Positions 1 to 10,543 of a stretch of 64,000 nucleotides of DNA are shown here, one piece after another. Location of the stretch: the NCBI RefSeq assembly GCF_040807025.1, contig NC_090942.1:196720247-196784246 (forward strand), given 5' to 3'. The stretch's first letter is position 1. Each line of letters opens with the position of its first letter. This DNA comes from Struthio camelus (Eukaryota > Chordata > Aves > Struthioniformes > Struthionidae). A program made the translations under genes and the position numbers. The notes under the pieces were generated by a model. It did no database searches and was not told where the DNA came from. It saw only the letters and a program-made list of their open reading frames with translations.

Positions 1-689
1 ATGGATGGAGTTGTTTAATAGGTAGCATTTAGCCTGCCAGCTGCATAGTCCATTTCTAATTGATAATCCCAAATGATAGGGTTTTAGGCTCAGGTTGTTA
101 ACCAATACCAAATCAAATGGGGCAAGCAGCTCTTTAAACATGCACTTACAATAGCTGAAAGACAAAAAAATAGAAGACATTAAGTCTGACAAACCATGAT
201 GGAAGTTTTATGTTGACATGATGAAAATATCCACAGAGTATCAAAAAGTGAAAGATCATAACTTTCCGACGCAAAAAGTGATTTTACATTCAACTCAGGT
301 CACCTTTACAGTGGGTCCTCATCCCAGGGGACAGATGTGTAAAAATAATTTTAAAAATGTTTGTCCACTGATCAGCATGTCATCACATCTGTTGCATGCA
401 AACAACATTCAGTCTTGACCAGTATGTTTTTGAAAGGATTAATTTCTTGAAGAAATCAGTTATAGACAGAACAAAAGAGAGAAAGAGAGCCTCAAAATAT
501 GAATGATTATTGAGGGGAGATAATTTTTTCTAGTGGAATCAAAAATCCAGTTGTGCAGTTAGCACAGTTAGTCTTTGGTTAAAGAGATCTTCATTACAAA
601 TATAGAGGAAGAGAAAATATAGTAAAAATTTTATTATATTTTCTCATTATCGCAAGTCTGGAGAAGTAAAATACAGACAACTGATATAT
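1..689. other. 5' flank, no gene recognised
   Basis: AT-rich sequence without a convincing coding region. Short open frames here have no recognisable domain. It may be the more decayed 5' part of the CR1-type element that becomes recognisable downstream, but I cannot support that from the bases alone. Confidence 0.4.
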
Positions 690-3170
690 AAGAAATCATC
701 AGTGAGAAATTTTACAGCTAGAAACATTAAGGACAAAGAGGAATTTCAAAAAAAGTGTTGGGAACAATATAAATCCTAGCAAAGTTATAAGCCTGATTTT
801 AGACGTAAAAAGTTGAAATTGTCAATAACAATGCAGAAAAGACAGAAGTATTCAATGCATACTTCTGCATGATGCAGTCCCATCCTAGCGCTGAATGTTA
901 TATGTTTTTTTTCCAAAATAATCTGTAAATAATTAAAAAAATTAATATAAAAGTAATTTAATGTAATCTAAACAAGTTATTACTGGGCTATCTGGGCAAT
1001 TAATGTTGCTATTTAAGAAACCAAAGAATATTGAGGAACTTGGATAAAGTCATTATTATGCTAGTATTTGGACGACACAAAGAAGATGATCTTGATTATC
1101 TCATTCTAGATTATATCTATTCTGGAATCAGTAGCAGGTAAAATAATTTAAGTCCTGCTATGTGATGTAAGCAATACAGAAGATGATTAGTGCCAGTGAG
1201 CATTTCAAACTTGATAGCTTTCTGGATGAGATTGTTGAATATGATTGAAAAAGGTGACTGCATCGACATATGATCCTATAAAGCAACAGATACACAGCAG
1301 TACATCAATCTAATTAAGTGATTAGTGTTATACAAAATCAGTGTAACATATAGTAATTAATTAAAAACAGGCTAACTGATAGATCTCCAAAAGTAATTGT
1401 AAATAGCTAATCATTGTCCCTTGGGTAACTCTTGAAGAATCCATAGAGTTCTGTTCTTTTTCATCTGTGAGTTTTTCTCGTGTCTCTGTATAGGACTACG
1501 CCACCCCGCCCCACGGCCTCTGTGGTGCCCTCTGCAAATCCAGCTGCTTGGTGCAGCTTCAGTCGCTCCGATACCCGCTGAGACCTGGCACAGGCTGCTT
1601 GTGGAAACGGGCACGCGTGGCAATGCTCGCACCGGTTCCCTTGGCCTGGTTTGGCATCCTGAGAGCTGAATGCTTCTCTGACATGAAGTGGAATGAGCTC
1701 TAAACACACCCTCAGTACTCTTGCCTTGGGGATCAAGTGCTTACATCTTGGAAAATGCTGTCCTCTGCTCCTACATAAGTTTATCAGGGATCTGAAGGAA
1801 TATTTAACAGCATTAATGGTAAAATTTGCAGATGGCATGAAATCCATAGAGCACTACATCATACAAAGACAAAGCAGGTTTTCCATGGGGAAATCGACAT
1901 CCTTTAGTAAGCCAGGGTTATTTGAACATGCTTTTTGAGACGGCTGAATGCAGGGTCACTCAGCAGGAACAGAGAATGTAGGTCACGTTTAGAAGATTGG
2001 AGACAGTGTCCTGGAAAGCAGTGACTCTGAAAAGGATTTACGGCTCATAGCGGTTAGCCAACTAAAGAGAAGCTCCCGGAATGATCTTTCAAGGCAGTTG
2101 GTGCAACCTTTAACACTGGGTGGTGATGTAACGGTACCCAGTTCTACTGCACAGATTTCTAAAAGGTGCTGGAAGACAAGAAATGTTCTGAAAAGCTCTA
2201 CTAGAATACTGTTAGATCTGAAATACCTAATTAACAGTGATAAAGATATAGAGCCCAAGTTACTTAGGTCATCCGAAGGAAGCTTAAGTGACTATACCAT
2301 GATTTAATAAGTACGTATTATTTTGGAGGGCTTTGGAAATACATAAAGTTCCAAAATCTGTGCAAGAAAGAAAGACAAATTCATACTGGAAAAAAACAGT
2401 GGAGTTCTTTTACTACGAAGGCTATATATCCATCGAAACAATTTACACAGGCTTTGTTTCTGTTTAGAATTGCACTGGTTTAATTTAGGGTATGGACAAA
2501 CACATAAAAAAGGCAAAGGAGAAGGCTCTTTTAACGTGCTTTAAAAAGAAAAAGATGGCAAGTGTGACTGACGAAGGCAAACAGACCATACTACACTGTG
2601 TTGTACCTTGACGTCAAACACAGCACTGTAAATTGAAAAAAAAAAAACACCACAGATTTTAAAAGATTCTTGCCTGTTAGATTTATACTTTATTACTGAT
2701 TATTTCTGTATTTATTACTGTATTGTTTCCTTTTTAACCTTCGTTTGGTTTGTGTTCATCTTTTCATTTTAAAGTGTAACCTAATAAGAGTGAGGATTCT
2801 ATCCTGAACATCTGCAAAGTATTTTGCACACTTAGGCTAGATGTAAATAATACATGTCAGAGAAATGTAAACACCAATGGGAGAAATAAATTATGTATGT
2901 GAACGCTGGGCACTATAGCCAGAAGTAACGAGCTTAAACATAAGAAATTTTCCATTAACGTGATTGTCAGAAAAAACCTCCACATAACTGGAGGAACTCG
3001 ACTTCCCAAGTGAAGTCTCCTTGGGGAAGCAGTAGAAGCCCCATTACCCGAGACATTTAAAATGAACTGGACTAAACAGCACTGCAGAATGTTGAAGAAT
3101 AATCCTGCTTTGTCAGAGAATGGGCCCAGAGACCACAGTAGTCTTTTCTAGCTGTAATCTTTGAGATCTC
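690..3170 (+). mobile_element. Ancient, decayed CR1-type LINE remnant
   Basis: Several stretches, in correct 5' to 3' order, resemble the ORF2 reverse-transcriptase region of amniote CR1-type LINEs. About 820-870 resembles the segment where many 'aatgcagaaaa-gcagaag' motifs occur. About 1780-1850 reads like the 'aaatttgcagatg' active-site region that encodes FADD in intact copies. About 1960-2060 resembles the segment with 'gcagtgactctgaaaa'. About 2890-3165 resembles the 3' end, with 'tagaagccccatt' and 'tttctagctgtaat'. Frameshifts and stops are everywhere, and 2300-2880 looks like unrelated or unalignable sequence. The recognition is from memory of the family and not from an alignment, so the edges are approximate. 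It lies upstream of the DCLK1 promoter in the same orientation and has no expected function. Confidence 0.55.
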
Positions 3171-4639
3171 TTGTTTTTTCATATCAAAGAATAATAACTT
3201 AAGACTGTCATGAACATTTAATTTCGTTGTTGTCCTACCTCAGAAGTGGTTTAAAAACCAGAATTTTAATGCAAGGATATCAGAATTTGTAAATATTATT
3301 TTCCATTCTGCAACCAAGTATAATAATAATTACTAATATCACTGTGTCTGTTGTATCTTAATAAGATCAGAGATTTTCAAAACCAATGGACTAAAAAGGT
3401 GAACTACTCACTGTGGTGGTGCTCAATTTTCAGGAACTTGCATCTGAGAAATGACAGTTCTTACTTAAGTTCCTAAGCTCGACATTGAATAAATACGTGG
3501 AGGGAATTAAGTGTCTTAGAATGAGATCCACAAAAACTGAACAAGCTGTTAGAAAAGTGCTGAGGACAGAGTTGTACATTAAGCTCTGAATCTCTCTGGT
3601 GCTCAGGTATTTTAAAGATGTTACTTCTTCAAGTAGCGGTTCTCTTGAAGGTCTTAGGTGGTCATTTTTCTTTCAAAAAAACTGAGGAAACAGGAAGCCT
3701 AACCAGAAGACCCCTGTCTCTGCTTTACGCAATAGTTTCACCACTAAAGAACTCCTCCAGGATGCTGAAGATAAAGTAACAATTAATTTTTCTCCTTCAG
3801 GGAATCTTCTGTGAGCCTAAGAGCCTATCTGTGGACTAGTCTAGGGGCACAGAGAAGGAGGGGAGTGCTCCATCCCCTTCTTTTGAGCCTTGCACAGTTT
3901 TTGTAAAAAATTTGCCCAAAGGGACAGATTAAGTCAGCGCCTCTTCACTGGGAGAAGGCACCCTGGGCTTAAGTCCGTGCTTATTTTTGGATTTATGGAT
4001 GTAAAATATATAAACAGTTCTGCAACACAGGAACATAAAGCCATCTTTTGTCTTCCCAACGGAGGGCCATAACCACTAGGTTACAGACTAATTCCCTCTC
4101 TCTGATCTAATGCATTTTTAATTTTTTCGGAGTACAGAACAGCTTCAACAGAAGGGATAGAAAGCGTTTGCTTTATTTCCTTCCATGCCCCCCTGGGCTG
4201 CGCACCAGGATGCTTACGTGGCAAGTAAAAGATGGGAGTTAAAATCCTTGTTGCACAGAGATAAGCAAGCCAGGTCCTCCACCTCGGGAATGCTTCAAGC
4301 AGTGAGATTTTTGTATTAAAGAGAAGACTTATCAAGCCCTTGAGGAGAAAACAGCAGCCACAACTGAATTTTTATGTGGAAGTTGACTCAGCAAGCGTGC
4401 TCTGAGGCCTGAGGGGCTCAAGCATGAGCGGAGCTAGTCAGTCCGATGAAGTCTGAGACACTTTGGAGCAAAGGCATCTTCCGGGAAATTTAAGCATAAA
4501 AACTGCAGCATCTTTGGAGGCTGGTCACCTCCAAGGTCAGCCAGCGACTGAGAGCCATGAGGACGCCTGGTGACCTTAGCACCCGAATCCACATCGATCC
4601 CACCTTCAGCGCTCAAGCCCTGTCATGGGGCGTCAGCGG
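3171..4639. other. Upstream flank of the DCLK1 promoter, no gene seen
   Basis: Non-coding sequence between the CR1 remnant and the CpG island. GC content and CpG frequency rise gradually after about 4400. Open frames on both strands are short and resemble no family I know. It may contain upstream promoter elements, but no site stands out. Confidence 0.5.
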
Positions 4640-5030
4640 GCTCTCAGCGCTCTGCGATTAGGCAAGCGCCGTGGAAATGGCGAGTGACGCGATTGGGAAT
4701 GACACTTTTGAAAGGCGCTCGCGGGCGTCGGGCCGAGGCCTCTCCGGGGCCCAGCACGTTTCACCGCCGGCTTGGCGGGGCAGAGAGGGAGGCGGAGAAG
4801 GTGGCGGGCAGGGTGCGACCAGCATCGCCTGGCGGGGGCCCATTAGGAGTGACCGGGGCCGCCCCGGCGAGGCCCTCCCCTCCGCCGGCTCCCTCGGGGC
4901 TGCCCTCAGGCTGCGGCAGGCGGCTCGGACGAGCCCCCGCAGCGCGCAGGGACGGCGGGCGGGCGGCGGCGGCGGCGCCGCCCTCTGGAGGGAGAGCCCG
5001 CGAGAGGCTGGCGCCAAGAGCCGCATCTCA

Positions 5031-5141
5031 ATGAGGGCCGGGCTAATGCAAATCACTGCAATCGGCAGCGGCAGCAGAAGAAAGGCGAAGCAGCTGCAGC
5101 CCGGGCTCCCCAGCAGCGCTCTCCAGCCAGGGGAGGCGTAA
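5031..5141 (+). other. Possible upstream ORF before exon 1 donor
   Basis: An ATG at 5031 opens a 36-codon frame that ends with TAA at 5139-5141. It would be an upstream ORF in the DCLK1 5' UTR only if transcription starts before 5031. The start site is unknown, so this remains a possibility. No conserved peptide is recognised. Confidence 0.2.
5046..5053 (+). promoter_or_regulatory. Perfect octamer site (ATGCAAAT)
   Basis: An exact match to the POU-factor octamer lies in the CpG island, about 280 bp upstream of the exon 1 donor. POU proteins of the BRN and OCT classes bind this motif, and class III POU factors act in developing neurons. A role in DCLK1 transcription is inference. An 8-base match in a GC-rich island is less likely by chance than in AT-rich DNA. 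Confidence 0.45.
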
Positions 5142-5333
5142 CAAAGGCATCCGAGCCGCTTTCTGCGGCAACTATTGCCATTAAAGCCGGGTGGTCGCTC
5201 GTGGGGGGGAGGGGGGGAGCCGCTGACTGCTGCTTTTTAGCCGCTTCCCATTTCGAGCCGGCGCCGCCGCCTTCCTTCCGTGCTCAGCCGGCAGATCTGA
5301 GGGAAAAGGTGCCCGCGAGGCTCCGCAGAGCAG
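5060..5333 (+). other. DCLK1: DCLK1 exon 1 (non-coding, 5' UTR); start uncertain
   Basis: The 3' end is set by a near-perfect donor, GAGCAG|GTAAGC, with GT at 5334-5335 inside the CpG island. The next acceptor with a matching gene model is at 8499/8500, just 13 bases before the DCLK1 start codon, so this exon would carry only 5' UTR. This agrees with the known structure of the full-length DCLK1 transcript. The start coordinate is a placeholder because no start-site data are visible. The exon includes two G7 tracts separated by one A (5203-5217), which could affect translation. An alternative is that the transcript uses another donor in the island, but none is as strong. Confidence 0.6.
5203..5217 (+). 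repeat. G7-A-G7 tract, possible G-quadruplex
   Basis: Two runs of seven G separated by one A on the sense strand, within the likely exon 1. Four GGG groups with one-base loops can be drawn, which fits the G-quadruplex pattern. In the mRNA it would sit in the 5' UTR, about 115 nt before the exon junction. Confidence 0.5.
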
Positions 5334-8300
5334 GTAAGCGCCGGGGTCCGGCCGCCCCTCTGCTCGGCGGGGGCTGCGGCGGCGCGCGGGGCCGCTGTGG
5401 CGACCGTTGGGGCGCGGCCGTTGGGCGCCCGCCGCGCCGCGGTGCACCTGTGCCCATTGTGTGGGGCGGCGGCCGGGCGGCAGCCTCAGCCCGACGCCTC
5501 AGGGCAGAGGCGGCTCCGGGGCGGCGGGCTGCCGGCGCTGTTGCCTCGGAAATAGCGGCCGGCTGTCGCCGAGCGGCGGCGGCTGGGTGTGTGCCCCGCG
5601 CGTTTGGGAGAGCTCGTCACGGACGTGCCCTGGGGCTGCCGGCCACAAAACGCATCGCGTTTTTGTCGCCGCGAGGCTCGTGTCGCGCCATCGGGCTGCG
5701 GCGGAGCCGGAGCGCCTGGTCTCGCCTCGGACAGGTTTCCGCAGCCTGGCCGTATTTCAGACACGTTTCCCCTACCCGGCAGAATAAAACGTTGTTTTCA
5801 GCCGCTGTCGCCTGCATTGGTGCCTCCCCCCCACCCTCGCAGTGGCTTAGCAGTCAGGCTGTTTCGGAGACTGTGAATGATCCTAAATCGGGTCCCGGTC
5901 ATATCGCGGCTGGTATTTTGGCTCAGCGCGGATGTTTGTTTTATGTAATCGCTCACCCACACCTGCATTATGAATAATTCTTTAACAGATGTATCGGGTG
6001 AGAATTATGGGGCGTGGTGCTTTTCCAGGCGTGTGTCTTTTTATGTTATTTGTCTGTTTTTGTAAGTGTATGGATAGCACATACATAGGGAAACGTTTGA
6101 TCAGATGAAATTATTTAGGATTTCTTTGTCTGCTCTGACCTTGTGGTTTGAACACGCTGTTCTGTAACAGGCCGGGCTGTGTTGTTCAAGAGGAGCTCTA
6201 TTTCTGTTTTGAAGAGCTTTATTGGGAATTATAGCCATTATTGATTAAAGCGTGAGTGAGCGGAAGAAAAGGCAGTGACTCACACTGCTTTCCCCCCACC
6301 CCATAACCCGAGATTATTTGAGCTGAAAAACTATAAAAAGTGTATCTTCGTGTAAACTTGTTTTTTCTTTTCTTTTTTTTTTCTTCTGTGTTTGAGATGG
6401 CTTGAGCAAGTGAAACAGCAGGTCTAGGGAAAATCCATTTTTCTAGTGGCGGGTGTTACTTCTGAGGTGTAATTTTGAATTGTGAGTTCTCCTGGGACGG
6501 TTTAAACCTGAATAAATGGTTCTTACTGGAACTAAAAATGAAGCCAAACACTTACAAATAAATATTTAATACAGAAACATTGGTGATATAGTATTTGTCT
6601 TAAGCATGGCCATTAAGTAATATTTTCTAATTAACCTATAGAGAAATGTCACTGAAATGCAAATTTTCTTGTTTTTCTAACCAGTGGTGTATGTGAGTGC
6701 ACTGATGTGGAAAGATGTAGATTAGAATCCACTCTTTCCTATACATAAGACAGTAAATGTTAATGAGGTAGCTTTAAAGCCAAGTATTTACAAATATAAA
6801 TCTTGCATATATACATAAGCACATGATCCTGTAGGCCTGTGTAACAGAATAAGCTGTGAGCCGTAACCAAACCAGGGTAAATAACTTGCATCAAGGCCCT
6901 GCTCTTGCAATGGTTAGCTTTAGGTGCTTGTTTTAGCTAAGCACGTGAACAGCTCTAAGAAGTTGTTGAGCACATCCCCTACAGCTTTGCAGCATCAGGG
7001 TCTAACTGTATAATCATTGTTTTAATACAAACTTGTATAGGAAAAGGAGTATCCGTAAGTCTTTTTTTTCTGCATTTCCTCCTATTGCTTTACAGCTTGT
7101 CTGGATTTTTTTTTTAAATGGTCACCTAATTACTAGTGGTTGAAAAAAGCTTGTTCTTGCTATTTTTTTTCTTTTCATTGGAAATCAATGAGAGAGACCA
7201 CTTCTAAATTAGGTCTGTGTATCTGTGCTATAAATAAACTTACTGTGCTTTGCTATTCTGCAGATAACTGCAAATGTAGGTGGCTCTTAGGCTAGAAGAA
7301 ATGTATTTTGAGCCTAATGACCTTTGAATTTTTATTTTTTAATCATTTTTGTTCATTTTATTTATGAAGATTAGCACCCCACTTGTAATAATTAATCTTG
7401 TGTTGGCCATAAAAAGGGAAGGAACTATATACCCCCGTAGTTGCATTTCAGAAAATGTGAGCTTCCATTATGTGAGCTATATTGAACACCCAGGATCATT
7501 TTGGTCAGAACTGGTCATACTGAAGTGTCTTTGCTGCTGTTAAACATAAAAGGCATAAATTGCTAATTTGCCTGTTGACACTGATCACTCCTTCGGTAAT
7601 AGTTTTCCTGGTGAAAGAAGCTATTAGCATGGATCAGTTTTGAATATTAGGCTTGGGATATTAATAATATGTTTGGTAATTTTATAGGGCATTAAAATAG
7701 CTTGCTGACAGAATGCTACTAGTTTCATGACTCCCTGTAATCTTTTTTTTCTCTTTTGTCTATCTTATTTATTCTGTGACATTTGAGCACCTCTGTTGGT
7801 TTAAAGAATGTAAAGTATTTGCACAAGGACAACTGAAGTAATTTATTTCAAAGCTTAGGCTGTAGGGAAACCAATGATTGAAATAAGCAAGAGTTTTTTA
7901 ACAGTGGAATTGACCCACTAAGTCAGCTTACTGGTAGCGACAGTCCCAATTCTCCTCGCTAACCTGCAACATTTTTCTTCCAAAAGTTCTTAATTGCTTA
8001 CTGGTTGGCAGCAAATATTGTCCTCTGAGGTTGTGACTTCTGAGATCACAGTAGGAGCAAACAGTTTAGAATGCAAACTGGTTATATGACTTCCAATAGC
8101 ATTCAGATATCACCTGAATGTAAGATGAGAAAAAGCAGAAAGCTGACTTGTTTGCTTTTTTTTTTTCCCCCGGTAGTTCAGCTTTGCCACCTAAGTTTCA
8201 GATCTTATTGAATTTGAATGAATAGTTTTTTTTACGTTTGCATATTGCTAAGAAATTGGTTTCATGAGTGGTATCTCTGTGGCGTGTTAAATCCTACCTT

Positions 8301-8499
8301 CTTATAAACTAGGTTTTACAGCATGATTAGAGAGCTATAAAATGAACATGTGAACGTAGTATATCTTTGTTCAAGCTTTTTTCTGAACTTGGAAAGAAGT
8401 CTTTTGTGTGTGCCCTGTATATAACATGAAGTCTCAAAATGAGCAGTCTTGAAGTATGTAAATTCTTAAGCTTTTTCTCTTCTTTTGTGTATCCCTTAG
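5334..8499 (+). other. DCLK1: DCLK1 intron 1
   Basis: Begins GTAAGC and ends with a pyrimidine-rich tract and CCCTTAG at 8493-8499. The first 500 bp are the 3' part of the CpG island; the rest is AT-rich. No repeat family or RNA gene is recognised. Open frames are short and unsupported. Confidence 0.7.
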
Positions 8500-8512
8500 A
8501 TTGAACCTCAAG

Positions 8513-8888
8513 ATGTCCTTTGGGAGAGATATGGAGCTGGAGCATTTTGATGAGCGTGATAAAGCGCAGCGGTATGGCAGAGGGTCCCGGGTAAATGGTT
8601 TGCCTAGCCCTACCCACAGTGCCCACTGCAGCTTTTACCGAACCCGTACTCTACAGACCCTCAGTTCTGAGAAAAAAGCTAAGAAAGTTCGTTTCTATCG
8701 TAATGGAGACCGGTATTTCAAAGGAATTGTATATGCCATCTCCCCTGACCGGTTTAGATCCTTTGAGGCTCTGCTGGCTGATCTGACCCGAACTCTGTCT
8801 GACAATGTGAATCTGCCCCAGGGAGTGAGAACAATCTACACTATTGATGGCTCCAAGAAGATTTCCTCCTTGGACCAGCTAGTAGAAG
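8513..8888 (+). CDS. DCLK1: DCLK1 exon 2: start codon, N-terminal tail and doublecortin domain 1
   Basis: This is the first coding exon of doublecortin-like kinase 1, a neuronal microtubule-associated protein that binds and stabilises microtubules through tandem doublecortin domains. The exon begins at 8500 after the CCCTTAG acceptor. The ATG at 8513 has A at -3 and gives [17 protein letters not shown], the DCLK1 N-terminus; DCX begins differently, with MELDFGHFDERDK. Residues 1-50 are the basic, Ser/Thr-rich tail with [17 protein letters not shown]. Doublecortin domain 1 starts near residue 57 ([15 protein letters not shown]) and runs to about residue 143 in exon 3. The exon ends at 8888 after the first base of a Gly codon (phase 1), with donor GAAG|GTTAGC. 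If intron 2 were retained, the frame would stop at TAG 8891-8893. Family and paralogue identity are very secure; species is not determined. Confidence 0.97.
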
Positions 8889-10528
8889 GTTAGCAACAAG
8901 ACTTGGAGGTGTAAAGTTGTATTTGAATCAGTGTTTGTTAAATTTCTCTAAGTCTTCCACAAATGAGTAATGGTATTGTTATTATTATTGATAGAGAAAA
9001 TAATTTCTTAATTTGTGACATGAAATACTCTTGCCTTGCCTTACTTCTCTGGTGTTGAATGTGTCTGACCTTTCCCTTTCTGTTAACCTGGTGGTGAGAG
9101 TCCTAGATCTTGAAGACCTCGTCTGTATGTTTAAAATGCCAGTGAGGGTTTAGTCAGTTATACTTAACAAGGTCCACGGTGCCCATTTTAAAAAGTCTCT
9201 TCAGCAGATATCATCACCTCTATGTGAAAGTCAGTTCTGATGGATTTTTTTTTCCCCTTTAAAAAGCCTGTTTGAGCCGAGAGCTCAAACTCTTCCCTAC
9301 AATTAGTTATGCCCTAAGTATAGTACTCTCCACTCATGCAGTGGAATAAATGTAGGCAACCTGTTAAAGAGTAGTGTTGTATCTTTGGCTCTGCTGGGGT
9401 AGATGGTTTGAACAGATTCAAACTTTTTCTGTCCTATAGTGTTTTTCTTTTCTTCTTCCCTAGTTCAGTAACATCCTTACATTACTCTTAAATAAGGCTC
9501 CTGTACCTGCAGCATAAAGCATTATCAGTTACTCCAGCATAAAGGACTCCTGGCTTGCAGTTGGCTTCACTTTCTACCTGTAGGCAACATATCTTGTTTT
9601 ATAAAACATCACAACTTGCAAGGCCAGAAACCATTAACTAGTACGTGGCTGTAACTGAATTTGTTTTTTTTTTTTTTTCTGAGAAGTTTAAAGGCTCTGT
9701 ACAAAGAAAGCAAAGCCTGAACAACTTTGTTTTTGGTGTCTCTCCACTCTTACCCCTGACCCCAATGTGCCACGGGCAACCCAGTGAACTAGCGCATGTG
9801 CCTGTTAACCCTTATGTGAGTAATCTGATAATGTCATCTTTCTGTGGCTATGGCCATGGGAGAGCCCATTTAGATTGGTAACAGAGATTGTAATTTCTTC
9901 ATGATTTTCATTTTTAGCACTAGGTGGAAGAATTTTCAGTATCAGAGAGGCTAAGTTGGGGAGAGAAGAAGTTAATACTGCATAAGGTTCCTGAAAGAGA
10001 AGCTGATCTTGGCATAGCAGATGTTCAGCCACCATTCAGTTATTTCATGTAGGTATCATAGTAGAGGAGAGCTTTTTGAGAAGTTTTGGAAAGAGTGTTC
10101 TTGATGATCCTCCTTGCATTAATAAGCAGAATGGAGAACAACGTGAAGATGCCCAAAGAGAAAATTGGAATGGTGGGATTGTCCGTGTAAGTAAGGGTTT
10201 TCAGGGTTAGGAACATAATTTTAGTGAAACAAAGGAAACTGATCTTAATATCAATGTGTTGAATTCCAGGGCCGACTTAGAACTGTGTTTTTCAGGGCAG
10301 TATTTAATTGGTGGAGAAAATCAATTTCTGTGAGGATTGACCAATATTAATGAACATGTGTTTAAATGCAATGTTTGTGTATTTTCTTCTCATTAGCTGT
10401 TTAAATAATTGTGCTTATTTGATTGGTGTGCTCACCAAGAAGCATGTATCGTTGATATTAATGTTGATTTGCACAATCTTTTGCTGCCAGCCAAAGCCAG
10501 CTGTTGGAGAGGAGAAAAAAAAAAATCA

Positions 10529-10543
10529 CCCCCCCCCCCCCCC
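10529..10543. repeat. C15 homopolymer
   Basis: Fifteen C in a row, directly preceded by an A-rich run (AAAAAAAAAAATCA). The length is likely unstable and hard to sequence. Confidence 0.8.

Larger units (their letters stand above)
4640..5860 (+). promoter_or_regulatory. DCLK1: CpG island promoter of DCLK1
   Basis: A sharply bounded GC-rich block with very frequent CpG in otherwise AT-rich DNA. It includes a (GGC)5 run followed by GCCGCC near 4962-4982, several GGGCGG-type Sp1 boxes, and no clear TATA box at an obvious position. It surrounds a strong donor (CAG|GTAAGC at 5333/5334) and lies about 3 kb before the first coding exon. This is the usual layout for a vertebrate neuronal gene with a non-coding first exon. 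The exact transcription start cannot be read from sequence. Long open frames in the island, such as 258 codons from 5201, follow from the lack of AT-rich stop codons and run through the splice donor, so I do not treat them as genes. Confidence 0.8.

Noticed and set aside
3900..4100. Possible tRNA-derived SINE, from 'cctagtggttatggccc' on the minus strand
   Set aside because: The box-A-like and box-B-like words lie on opposite strands and there is no tail, so the SINE reading is not supported.
4570..5141. Overlapping 130-156-codon frames on both strands at the promoter
   Set aside because: Several frames are open at once, which is typical of CpG islands, and none resembles a protein family.
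5201..5977. 258-codon open frame through the CpG island
   Set aside because: Arg/Ala/Gly-rich reading caused by high GC. It crosses the strong exon 1 donor and has no recognisable domain.
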